Source of the DNA: Nephromyces sp. MM_2019
Taxonomy: Eukaryota > Apicomplexa > Aconoidasida > Nephromycida
DNA: 29,086 nucleotides
Direction: 5' to 3'
Assembly: GCA_015657535.1 (NCBI GenBank)
Contig: JADHZB010001768.1
Location: forward strand, 1-29,086
A program made the position numbers and the translations under genes. Below are positions 1 through 10,100 of this stretch, piece after piece (positions within the stretch are counted from its first letter, which is position 1; each line of letters starts with the position of its first letter). The notes beneath the pieces are model-generated. The model had not been told where the DNA came from. It made no database searches and worked only from the letters and a program-made list of their open reading frames with translations.

Positions 1-272
1 TATATATATATATATATATATATTTACATTTTAATGATATATTTATATTAATTTAATGATTTATATATATTCTAATTATACATATGTGTGTATCTATTAA
101 TTGTGTGTAATAGTAAAACAAAGTTTTTAGTTTATGTGTGTAAATTTATTATCCAATTTTTTATCCATAATTTCTATATATATACATTTTTTAAATTTTT
201 TTATTATAATGATAAAGTATAATTGTATAGATATATGTATACATAGGTGTGTGTGTGTGTGTTTATAACCCT
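1..272. repeat. AT-rich flank with TA and TG tracts
   Basis: Non-coding 3' flank of the minus-strand membrane protein gene. It opens with a (TA)n run at the window edge and carries short TG tracts, the clearest near 246-262. I see no ORF or RNA gene in it. Confidence 0.6.
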
Positions 273-535
273 TTAAATAGTTGTTGTATTAATATGTTTA
301 TCATCATAAGTTGTTGTGTGTAAAGTATCCCCCACAGTTGTACTAGTCATACTTGAATGTGTTGGTGTACTACAAAATAATTTTAAAATGTGTATATTGA
401 TATTTATTACGTGTGTGTGTGTAATATATAAACTCATTATACTATATATATATGTGTGTATGTGTAAGATATAAACTCATTATACTGTATATATATATAT
501 ATCTGTGTGTATGTGTAAGATATAAACTCATTATA

Positions 536-611
<76 letters not shown>

Positions 612-1518
612 CTTACGGTTCTTTGTAACTCATAGGTAAGATTTTAATAGTGGTTGAATTGGGTGTGTGTGTGTATTCATTAGATTGTCTATTAGCTCTA
701 TGCCTTGAATTACACACACCATATCTTTGTATACAAAATTTAAATACAACAAATATTACACACCCCAATAATATAGACAGAATTATATATATTGTAACTT
801 TTAATGTGTTTTTAAAACGTATATAATAAGGTGAAACATTAGGCTGTAATTGTGGTCTAGATACAGTTAAATAGTCTTGATTACTTTCTATATTAATACA
901 CATACACACACATTATTTAGAATTATATATACATACACATTATTTAGAATTATATTTATACACACACACATTATTTAGAAGTATATTTATACACACACAC
1001 ATTATTTAGAAGTATATTTATACACACACACATTATTTAGAAGTATATTTATACACACACACATTATTTAGAAGTATATTTATACACATTATTTAGAATT
1101 ATATTTATACACACACACATTATTTAGAAGTTTATTTATACACACACACATTATTTAGAATTATATTTATTCACACACACATTATTTAGAATTATATTTA
1201 TACACATTTAGAATTATATTTATACACACACATTTTTATTGGTAGTATGTATATCTAAATATGTATATATAAAATGTGTATATCTATATAATGGTGTGTA
1301 TATATAAATGTGTATATTTATATAATGGTGTGTATATATAAATGTGTATATACCATTTAAATTTGGTGTAATTGAAGGTGAAATTTGATAAAAATTTTGA
1401 TTAGTTTTTAGTGTGTCACATGTTGTACCTTTCCATGGGTCTGGGACTAAATACACACACTCATAATTTAACTCTTTAAATTGATCAAAATTTTTACACA
1501 CAGGCTGTGATTGTATAC

Positions 1519-1558
<40 letters not shown>

Positions 1559-1575
1559 CATTCTGCACTATTATT

Positions 1576-1617
<42 letters not shown>

Positions 1618-2190
1618 ATTATAAATATATACACATTTAAGTGTACATATATTTATGTATATACACACTAATAACAAGTATTTACTATGTAAATATATAT
1701 ATATATAAATATATATGTGAAATTATTGTGTGTGTTTGTATGTTTGTATGTGTATGTGTGTGTGTGTATGTGTGTGTGTGTGTGTGTGTGTATGTGTGTG
1801 TGTGTGTGTGTGTGTATGTGTCTATGTGTCTATGTCTGTATATATGTGTGTGTGTATAATTTGTGTATGTGTAAGCTATGTGGGTGCAAGTGTCAATGTT
1901 ATTTATGTGTAAAATTGTGTGTGTATAATTTATGTGTGTAAGTATAGTTTGTGTGTGTGTGTATAATTTATGTGTGTAAGTATAGTTTGTGTGTGTATGT
2001 ACTATTCACCTTGATCAGTTGTAAAATGTTGTACACAATAAAAACATTCATGGTTAGAAAAACAACCCTTACAATTTCCATCCCATTCTGAACAACTTTG
2101 TGTGTAAAAAATGTGTGTGTGTGTGTAATACAAACAAATAAATAGTAACAAACTTTGTGTGTGTAAATGGATATTAGCCATTTTTATCAT
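273..2190 (-). CDS. Single-pass type I membrane protein with PSI-like cysteine-rich ectodomain (PTTG1IP-like plan), four exons
   Basis: Exons on the minus strand are 2190-2010, 1518-1354, 887-617 and 369-273, totalling 714 nt and 237 residues. All introns are GT-AG, with donors GTGAAT, GTATAT and GTAAGT, and phases match (1, 1, 2). The N-terminus has a hydrophobic stretch (about residues 13-22) that could be a signal peptide. The ectodomain has eight cysteines (33, 40, 43, 49, 52, 68, 81, 94) in a C-x6-C-x2-C-x5-C-x2-C pattern like PSI domains. A transmembrane helix spans about 145-165, followed by a basic tail rich in Thr and Ser. Human PTTG1IP, a small trafficking-related membrane protein, has the same order (signal, PSI, helix, charged tail), but I see resemblance in plan and spacing only, not proof of orthology. 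The function is unknown. The last exon rests on one strong donor and an open, phase-matched 97-nt exon, so the C-terminus is less sure than the rest. Confidence 0.72.
905..1235. repeat. 31-bp minisatellite in intron 2 of the PSI-like gene
   Basis: About eleven imperfect copies of a roughly 31-bp unit are present. Each has a variable CA run followed by ATTATTTAGAA and a TATA-rich spacer. Copies differ mainly in CA number and in a few substitutions (AAGTATA versus AATTATA). The array fills most of intron 2 (888-1353). On the gene's sense strand it reads as TG runs. Confidence 0.9.
1519..1622. repeat. (CA)n tract abutting a splice acceptor, then (TA)n tract
   Basis: A (CA)n tract at about 1521-1554 lies directly beside exon 2 of the minus-strand gene. 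On the sense strand it is a (TG)n run ending in TAG, which is the acceptor itself. A pure (TA)n run follows at about 1578-1612 inside the same intron. Confidence 0.85.
1725..2000. repeat. Compound TG/TATG microsatellite in intron 1 of the PSI-like gene
   Basis: Dense TG runs are broken by TATG, TCTATG and TAATTTGTG interruptions. The short Cys-Val ORFs here are microsatellite translations. The tract is intronic for the minus-strand gene, where it reads CA on the sense strand. Confidence 0.8.
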
Positions 2191-2391
2191 ATTAAATTCA
2201 ACATTACATCATTTGTGTGTCTATATCTATATAGATTATGTATCTATGTGTTGGATATATGAACATAGCTTGATTAATCTAACTTAAAATGTGTGTGTGT
2301 ATGTGTGTCTATGTGTATGTGTGTCTATGTGTATGTGTGTCTATGTGTATGTGTGTGTATGTGTGTGTATGTGTATGTGTATGTGTGTGTA

Positions 2392-2456
<65 letters not shown>

Positions 2457-2930
2457 GTGTATGTATGTGTATGTGTATGTGTATGTGTGTGTATGTGTGT
2501 ATACAAGTCTGTGACTTTAAGAGCACATATTATGAGTTTGTGTATGTATGTGTGTGTCGTGTGTCCCTCTGGTGTATGTGTGTGTGTGTCTGTATAAGTC
2601 AGTAAATATATGTAAAGGCTTGTAAGTGACTACTTATATATATCTGTTTGTGTGTGTTTATGTGTGTGTTTATATGTGTTTGTGTGTGTTCGTATATATT
2701 TGTTGCTATGTATGTTTGTGTGTGTGTGTGTGCTTATATATATGCATTTGTATTAGTTTGTGTATGTAGGCTTGTGCCCAAATGTTTGTGTGTGTAAACT
2801 TTTTCCCTACATAAGATATTATTGAACTCTTGTGTGTAAGGTGTAGGTATGTTTTTATTACTGTGTGTAACATATTATCATTTAATAAAAATCATGTGTA
2901 AACTTTCTGGTGCTTAAAAATTAAACATAA
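2191..2930. repeat. Left half of divergent intergenic region 1: TG-rich
   Basis: This is the 5' flank of the minus-strand PSI-like gene. It is dominated by TG/TATG compound microsatellite (densest at 2289-2505) and by TTTGTGTGTG tracts up to about 2870. Relative to the PSI-like gene the sense strand is CA-rich. No gene is supported. Confidence 0.75.
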
Positions 2931-2945
2931 ATTATATCCATATAT

Positions 2946-3030
2946 TTTTTTACACACACATTATCAATTTTTACACACACATTATCAATTTTTACACACA
3001 CATTATCACTTTTTACACACACATTATTAT
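2946..3030 (+). repeat. 21-bp tandem repeat just upstream of the Thr-His-rich gene
   Basis: Four copies of a 21-bp unit (TTTTTACACACACATTATCA plus one base) end about 20 bp before the ATG at 3049. They lie in the probable promoter or 5' UTR. The repeat marks the point where + strand polarity changes from TG to CA. Any regulatory role is inference. Confidence 0.8.
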
Positions 3031-3048
3031 ATACCCAAATTAATACAT

Positions 3049-4579
3049 ATGGATATAGTACGTAGAAAATTTCATCAACCTGTTTATTTTTTTCACAATC
3101 TACTTACACACACACACACATACAACATGTTACACAATTACACACACACACTCTTCTTAGAAAAATCATTTGTATACAGGCGGCTTATTCACATATCTAA
3201 TACACACTACTACTCTACACAGAGATGGCCTAAGCCACACACTAATACCCATAGAGGGGAATATAAGGGCCCTCCCAATACCCACAAGCCTAACACACCC
3301 TCTACATACACACACACACCCTCTACACCCCCACACACATCCTCTACACCCCCACACACACCCTCTACACCCCCACACACATCCTCTACACCCCCACACA
3401 CATCCTCTACACCCCCACACACATCCTCTACACCCCCACACACATCCTCTACACCCCCACACACACCCCCTACATCCACACACACCCCCTCTACATACAC
3501 ACACACACCACTTAAACACACACACAATCAACCAACACCTCCAAAAAAGAATACACACACACATAAACCCCATAAAAAAAAGTACTCATCTTCAATATAT
3601 GATTCTACACACCATCGATTGACTATAGCAGAGGCCATTGCACACACAAAACCAACAAGTAAAGGTGTTAGGCAGAGGCATAAATCTACACACTATACAC
3701 AATATGATAACATAACCAAATTACTTACACAACTTGGTGTACGTACAACATCTACACAGCCCACACACATTGTATATGAATCTCCCTACACACTTGAATT
3801 GGAAACACACACACATGCACAACCATTAGCTCTATTAAACCCTCTCAATAATCATACACACACACACACCGACCTATCACCATCACTCCAAAGAACACCT
3901 TCATCACACACACCCACACACCCACCCTACACACATACACACACACATGCAAACACACAGACACACCCAAATACACAGACACACCCAAATACACACACAC
4001 ACCCAAATACACACACACACAATAATACACACACACACACTGATTTGCCATCACTCCCTATACAAACCAAAAAAGTACGTGTGTTAGATATAGATAGTAT
4101 ACCCTTAAATGAGTTACACCATTTATATATGTACACACTTACACACAATTTACCAGCAGAAATGTGTATAAAATTAATTAGTAAAATTGGTGTGTATCGT
4201 GACAAGCCAACTACACACAAATATCAAAGTTTATCACACACATCTACCAAATTATTTGGACCAGAAATTGGGCCTATTTTGGTGTCCTTACACACACGTG
4301 TGTGTGAAACAATCTCTATACCCTTTATGGTTGACTATGTTAGAAAATATGGTTATTTTTCTAAAGAATTTATTGCTGAGAAGGTATGTTTAAAATTTAC
4401 ACACACACATGTGTGTGTGTGTTGTATTTTTAAAACTTATACACACACATGTATGTGTGCTATTGGGTTGTAGAAGGGGAGGATGGAAAGGTGTATATAT
4501 GTGTGTATATATTTTTAACACATATATATGTATATAATGAATTTCCCCTTAATATAATAATATTAATTCATAATGATCT

Positions 4580-4622
<43 letters not shown>

Positions 4623-5997
4623 GTATCCCTCCTGAATCTAATAAACATGCTAAATTTACAATTAAATACTCATACACACACACACACACACCTAATACAC
4701 ACACACACACCTAATACACACACACACACCTAATACACACACACACACCTAATACACACACACACCCCCAATACTTACACACATCCAATATACACACATA
4801 CACACCTACATATTTATGTGTGTGAATAATTGTATTTAGTTAATAAGGTCAACTGAGCCAAAATTATTTGATTTTGTGAGATATAATAAAAGTGGGGGTG
4901 TACGTCCACTCCCCCGTTTCTTAACACACCCATTTGATTTATCTTCCTACACAAAATTACTAACAAATTGTACGGCCAAAGATGAAATATATAAACATTT
5001 AAAACGTTTTGGTGCACACACACTTAACTCACCTTATTTCAATTACACACACATTTTAGAAAATGAACCTGGATTTGCTTTTTTTGAAAAATTACTCATA
5101 CCTCAATACACACACACACACATTTATCCAAATACACATCAATCAGTGAATCATTATGATACACACACTAATGTGGATCATACAGATACACACACTAATG
5201 TGGATATTACAGATACACACACTAATGTGGATCATACAGATACACACACTAATATGGATCATACAGATACACACACTAATGTGGATCATACAGATACACA
5301 CAACATACACACAACAACACATCATCAAACACAGAATGAACAATACAATCAATTTACTGAGGATACACACACAATTTCAAATCTTAGCATACACTCACAT
5401 CCAATTACAAACACACACACTAATACACACAAACATAATGCTGATATTATTAGTTGTAATGGGAATGAAATTTCTTTTACACACACAACACCATCTACAA
5501 CAAGAAATAATGATTCTCAAAAATATATAGTTTATAACACACACACACACAATGACATATACACATACAATGATACACACACATACAATGAAATACACAA
5601 ACACAATGACACACACACACAATCTACAACTATTGATGACACACACACATCGATCAGTAATCCATTTCAGATGCAACACATACCTGTATATAAACCAACA
5701 CCTATACAAAGCACACACACACACACCCCCTCTAATTTACCCCTTACACACACACACACATTTTCACAAATCAAATTACCTTATGCATTTTTTAGAGGTA
5801 AAACATATAAGAAATTTACACACAAAAATAAACTGTTTGAAATGAATAAGGAGGGTATATGGACAATACAAAATACACACACACAATACACGCACAAAAA
5901 ACGTACCCCTCACACACTCATAAGGTCAAGAAAGTTAGAGGGTAAATATAATAAGAAATTTAAGAGGCGTGAAATATTACACACACACACACGATGA
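3049..5997 (+). CDS. Thr-His-rich lineage-specific protein, possible mitochondrial presequence, two exons
   Basis: Exons are 3049-4383 and 4840-5997, giving 830 residues. The intron has a consensus donor (AAG|GTATGT) and a TTTAG acceptor in phase 0. The segment after the acceptor is open but has no ATG start, which supports joining. The first 65 residues are rich in Arg, His, Ser and Tyr and nearly free of acidic residues, as in mitochondrial leaders. About seven STPPHT-type heptads occupy residues 92-140. Normal-looking blocks are at about 177-255, 340-533 and 756-830; the middle block is predicted helical and is interrupted by the intron. Between them lie Thr-His, Pro-Asn-Thr-His and nonamer DTHTNVDHT repeats. 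I recognise no family. The orderly blocks suggest a real conserved protein inflated by in-frame CA microsatellites. It is divergently arranged with the PSI-like gene. Confidence 0.75.
3322..3468 (+). repeat. 21-bp coding minisatellite (STPPHT repeats)
   Basis: Seven copies of a 21-bp unit built from TCTACACCCCCACACACA plus CCC or TCC encode heptads STPPHT(P/S). The unit is a multiple of three, so copy-number change keeps the frame. It is flanked by degenerate THTP units. Confidence 0.9.
3952..4023 (+). repeat. 18-bp coding repeat (THPNTQ/H)
   Basis: About four copies of an 18-bp unit ending in ACACACCCAAAT encode hexads of the THPNTQ or THPNTH type. They sit inside exon 1 of the Thr-His-rich gene, just before its second non-repetitive block. 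Confidence 0.85.
4563..4808 (+). repeat. (TA)n tract and CA/CCTAATACA array in the intron of the Thr-His-rich gene
   Basis: A (TA)n run at about 4585-4620 is followed by four or five copies of a roughly 23-bp CA-rich unit containing CACCTAATACAC. It lies within the 4384-4839 intron. Confidence 0.85.
5158..5292 (+). repeat. 27-bp coding minisatellite (DTHTNVDHT), five copies
   Basis: Five nearly identical 27-bp units each encode the nonamer DTHTNVDHT, with single differences (one unit has DIT, one has NM). The near identity points to recent expansion. The frame is preserved within exon 2 of the Thr-His-rich gene. Confidence 0.93.
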
Positions 5998-6588
5998 AGA
6001 TTAATTTAAAACACAATTAGCTCATAAAAATACACACACACAATTAACTATATACACAAACACATTTAGTTACATACACACACACGCACACATAGATAAT
6101 TAAATACATACAAATACACACCCAATTAATTACACTCACACACACACAATTAAATACACAAACAAATATATACACAATCAGATATTATTTGTTTTCTGAA
6201 TTTTTTTAAATATAATTTAAGTTGATATATAATTACAAATTGATATTTATATAGTTGATATTGTGTGTATGAGTGTAATGATATTGTGTGTGTGTATTAT
6301 TGATAGTGTGTGTGTGTATTATTGATAGTGTGTGTGTGTGTGTTATTGATAGTGTGTGTGTGTGTGTTATTGATAGTGTGTGTGTGTGTTATTGATAGTG
6401 TGTGTGTGTTATTTTTTTCCAAATGTGTGTAGATATTTTTGATTTGAATTTTTGTTTGTAAAAATGTTTTAAATAATTTTTCAAAATTTTTAATACTAAA
6501 ATCTAATAATTATTTTATATATTAATATCTACACACACTACAAAATAATTATACACACACACATTAACCAAATCAATACACACACATT
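5998..6588. repeat. Convergent intergenic region: CA block, then TG minisatellite
   Basis: This lies between the 3' ends of the Thr-His-rich gene and the EAPP-like gene. CA-rich sequence runs to about 6180. A minisatellite of about six units (TATTGATAG followed by a TG run of varying length) occupies about 6268-6412. AT-rich sequence and short CA tracts follow. No gene is seen. Confidence 0.75.
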
Positions 6589-7456
6589 TTATGCTTCACT
6601 AGGTAAAACATCTACTAAAATATATTTATTAGTTGTGGGGCTTATATAACCAACAATATGTTCACAGTCTTCACACACAATATCTCTCTGTATACCTTCC
6701 TCTATATTTTCATTATCTGATGTGTGTGTGTGTGTAACAAGCTTACAATTCACAATTATATTAGACTCGTAGCAATCTGATTCAATCCTATATATATACA
6801 CACACATTATATATATATATATGTTTAATTATTTAGTTGTATGTGTGTATAGTTTTACACACACATTATATATATATATGTTTAATTATTTAGTTGTATG
6901 TGTGTATAGTTTTACACACACATTATATATATATATATGTTTAATTATTTACTTGTATGTGTGTATAGTTTTACACACACATTATATATATATATGTTTA
7001 ATTATTTACTTGTATGTGTGTATAGTTTTACACACACATTATATATATATATATACATAATAAATATAAATTACTTATATTACACACTCACCTTACACAC
7101 TGATAACAAAGGGGTGTGAAGCATCCAGGGCAACATAATATTGCATCTGAAGCCTTATTACCTTGACCTATACATATATATATATATATATGTGTAAACA
7201 CATCTATATATACACATAAACAAAATCTATATAAGCACACACACATCTATACATACATACATATAAATCTATATACACACAATAAAACAATATATATACA
7301 CACATAACACTTCTATATATTAACACACACACATTAACTTACGATAGATCGTATCAACATAAACAGTATCTTCTTCATCAGCATGTGGATCATATAAATC
7401 TGATATTTCCTTTAATACACACACACACACACACAAACACAAATATACATACATAT

Positions 7457-7488
<32 letters not shown>

Positions 7489-8314
7489 TCTCAATTATAA
7501 GTATGATTGAATATATACACACACATTATATATAATTTGTTTTATAATTATTTACCTGTTCAAAGTTAGGAACACTTGGATCAGCTGAATTTAATAAAAT
7601 TTAAATAAAATAATTTATGAGGGAAAATATTCAAATATAAATTTTTAACTCAATATGTACTCACACACACGTTTATAGAGACACACAAATATACATTTAC
7701 ACACATATACAAACATATATTTATACACACACATATATATTTATATATAAATTTGCATATTCTAATATTTTATAAACAATTAATTTAAATGTTTAATATA
7801 TTATTTATATATACATGTATATTAATGGTGTGTGTATGTGTGTACATATTATACATATTCAAACATAGTGTGTGTATGCTAAGTATAATTAAACATTATG
7901 TGTTTGTAATGTGTGTATATTTATAAGGATATGTTTATACGACATACGTTCCCAGTCAATTAAATATCTTTGTAATTTGATGTTGTGTGTAATTATTGGT
8001 GTTGAATCAGAGTTTGTTTGACTGTGTGTAGTATCCATTGTGTGTGTATTATTTGTTGTGTGTGTATTATTTGTTGTGTGTGTAGTTTTTGTTGTGTGTG
8101 TAGTTTTTGTTGTGTGTGTATCATTTGCTGTGTGTGTAGTTTTTGCTGTGGGTGTATTATTTGTTGTGGGTGTATTATTTGTTGTGGGTGTCTGTTGAGG
8201 TTGATTGGGTGTGTATTGATTTTGTGAGTGTGTAGATGTATTTACATCGTTTTGTACAGATTGAATCAAATTCATTAAAGGGTTATAATTCGATTTGTTA
8301 TTATATCTCTTCAT
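6589..8314 (-). CDS. EAPP: E2F-associated phosphoprotein (EAPP)-like protein, five exons
   Basis: Exons on the minus strand are 8314-7948, 7584-7556 (29 nt), 7409-7343, 7167-7092 and 6787-6589, totalling 738 nt and 245 residues. All junctions are GT-AG and in phase (1, 0, 1, 2). The C-terminal half carries the EAPP signature: an acidic motif LYDPHADEEDTVYVD (137-151), then SDAILCCPGC and LCYQC (C167, C170, C175, C178), then VNC (C194), and CEDC (C218, C221), a zinc-ribbon-like arrangement. In animals EAPP is a nuclear phosphoprotein that interacts with E2F; the role in protists is unknown. The N-terminal half is Asn/Thr/Gln-rich and carries Thr-His repeats from an 18-bp minisatellite, so it is probably disordered. 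Human EAPP is 285 residues, so this is near full length. Assignment rests on remembered motif order, not a search. Confidence 0.85.
6810..7052. repeat. 57-bp hairpin-forming minisatellite in intron 4 of the EAPP-like gene
   Basis: Four copies of a roughly 57-bp unit start at ATG triplets at 6821, 6878, 6937 and 6994. Each contains TTTAATTATTTA, then TGTGTGT-ATAGTTTT-ACACACA (a perfect 7-bp stem with an 8-nt loop), then a (TA)n run. Copies 1-2 have TTAGTTG and copies 3-4 have TTACTTG. The open + strand frames across it are repeat artefacts. Confidence 0.92.
8038..8192 (-). repeat. 18-bp coding minisatellite in exon 1 of the EAPP-like gene
   Basis: Eight or nine imperfect copies of an 18-bp unit occur (on + strand, GTTGTGTGTGTATTATTT and variants with AGTTTTT). 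On the sense strand they encode hexads of the TTHTTK/TTHTTN type and NNTPTT variants. The unit length preserves the frame. Confidence 0.9.
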
Positions 8315-10100
8315 TTCGAATTAAATTATAAATACACGCAAAATTTAATATAAAAGATATATACACATTCATACCAATCGTATATATAATTATAAACTAT
8401 ATTGAATAACGCATTTTAGTTATATGTATTTGTGTGTAAGTATTTATGTGTATGTATATGTGTGTGTTTGTTTGTATGTTGTGGTGTGTGTGTAAGTTTT
8501 GGGTGAGGTTGTATATGTGAATGTGTGTGTATATATAAATGTGTGTATCGGTGTGTTATTGATATTGTGTACACAAGTGTATGGACGGATATATGAGATG
8601 GATTATATGCGTGATTGTAGCGAATTGAGCTAAAGATTATATGATTGTTCTATCTATATATATATGTATGTTATGATGTGTTTATGTGTATTTGTGTGTG
8701 TGATTTTGTGTGTGTGTGTGTGTATAGATGTGCATGTATGTGTATCAGTGTGTGTGTATTTATGTATATGTGTGTTTTTATGTAAGTTTAAAATTCTGAT
8801 AAATAATTATGAACAAATTAAGAAGTGAAACGTCGAAAATTTTATGTTGTGATGATATGTGTGTTGATGTATTTATTACACTTGATTGATGGCTATGTTT
8901 GTTTATAGGTTTATACAAACATAAAGGTACAAGTTAATTAAAGCAATGTAATTATAAATATATATATATATATCTATATATATGTGTGATTTAATATGTT
9001 TACAATCCTATATATGTGTATATGTATGAGTTTGTCTATGTTTAAGTGTTAACGACTTAATGAATTTTTAATTCATTTTATAGAAAATGCTATATTAAGT
9101 ATGTCTTAAAAACGTTGACAAGCTACACATTGCTTACAAATAAAATTAATACCCTGTTTTACACACTGACCAATAATCGCATACATAAAATTATACACAC
9201 ATTTGAATACATAAACAATGCTATTAACATATCAATACACAAACAGACCATTTCCTTGAAATCACACACATAAATACATATTAATTTCTATATACACACT
9301 CACAAACAACCAAATACGAAAATCAACATAACACACATTTCATGTTGCTTATATAATACGAGTACAAGCCTGAATGTACAATAATCATGTTAATAGGGTT
9401 TTTTTATGTAGTTGTGTGAATGTGTATAAAATCAATCAATCATCATTATTTACACTTTTTTTGTTAAACAAAGACTACACACATAACCCTAAACATATAA
9501 ATAACAGGAGGGGAAACAATCAATCCAATACACACATAAATGGCATCTTTTATTGAACAACAATTTAAAAACCACAACAGCTCTATATAATACATTCTAA
9601 AAAATTAAATGAACACACACATTTGTTCCTGGACCAAACTCATAAACCTTTAATGTAAGCCCAAAACACAGATGTAACGACGCACACACAGTAAGATCTA
9701 TATATACACATACATACACACAAATACATATACAAACGGACTTGTACAAACGGACTTACCGATAAACACAAGTTCACACATATTCATAAACAGACACACA
9801 TGCGTATATAATTACATACACAACACACATATACATAAGTTTGGCTGATAATATAACTCTTTACATATCACAAGTGTTAATATACACTTTTTAACACCAT
9901 ATAAAATTTGTACAACTAGAAAAATTATATATACAAATCCAATCAATTACATTATCAACAACTAAACACAACCACTCTTACTTAAGGTATATCATACACT
10001 TCTTATACAACAACAAAATACAATACTACACACAACCTTTGAAAGATTTCACTGTGTAAATAATTCACCCAATCTTTCTTATGTGATATATATATGAGTC
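8315..10100. other. Divergent intergenic region 2 with TG-to-CA polarity switch
   Basis: This is the shared upstream region of the EAPP-like gene (minus) and the AAA gene (plus). From 8430 to about 9050 the + strand shows TG tracts. From about 9120 to 10040 it shows CA tracts. The crossover lies near 9050-9120. No RNA gene or convincing ORF is seen; a 60-codon frame at 9374-9556 has no supporting features. Confidence 0.7.

Noticed and set aside
905..1235. CRISPR-like regular repeats
   Set aside because: Units are contiguous with no unique spacers, in a eukaryotic intron; it is a minisatellite.
1641..1941. Overlapping + strand Cys-Val frames of 60-74 codons
   Set aside because: Translations of (TG)n inside an intron of the minus-strand gene; no non-repeat content.
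2289..2605. Several frames of 60-104 codons on both strands
   Set aside because: All come from TG/TATG microsatellite, which lacks stops in most frames.
3166..3573. Minus-strand frames rich in Gly-Cys-Arg-Gly-Cys-Val
   Set aside because: Shadow of the STPPHT coding repeat; the + strand frame continues into non-repeat sequence and splices in phase.
6821..7119. + strand frames with repeated MFNYLxVCVYSFTHTLYIY
   Set aside because: Open only because the 57-bp unit happens to lack stops; lies in an EAPP intron.
9374..9556. 60-codon + strand ORF
   Set aside because: No domain, no splice partner, composition like the surrounding AT-rich intergenic DNA.
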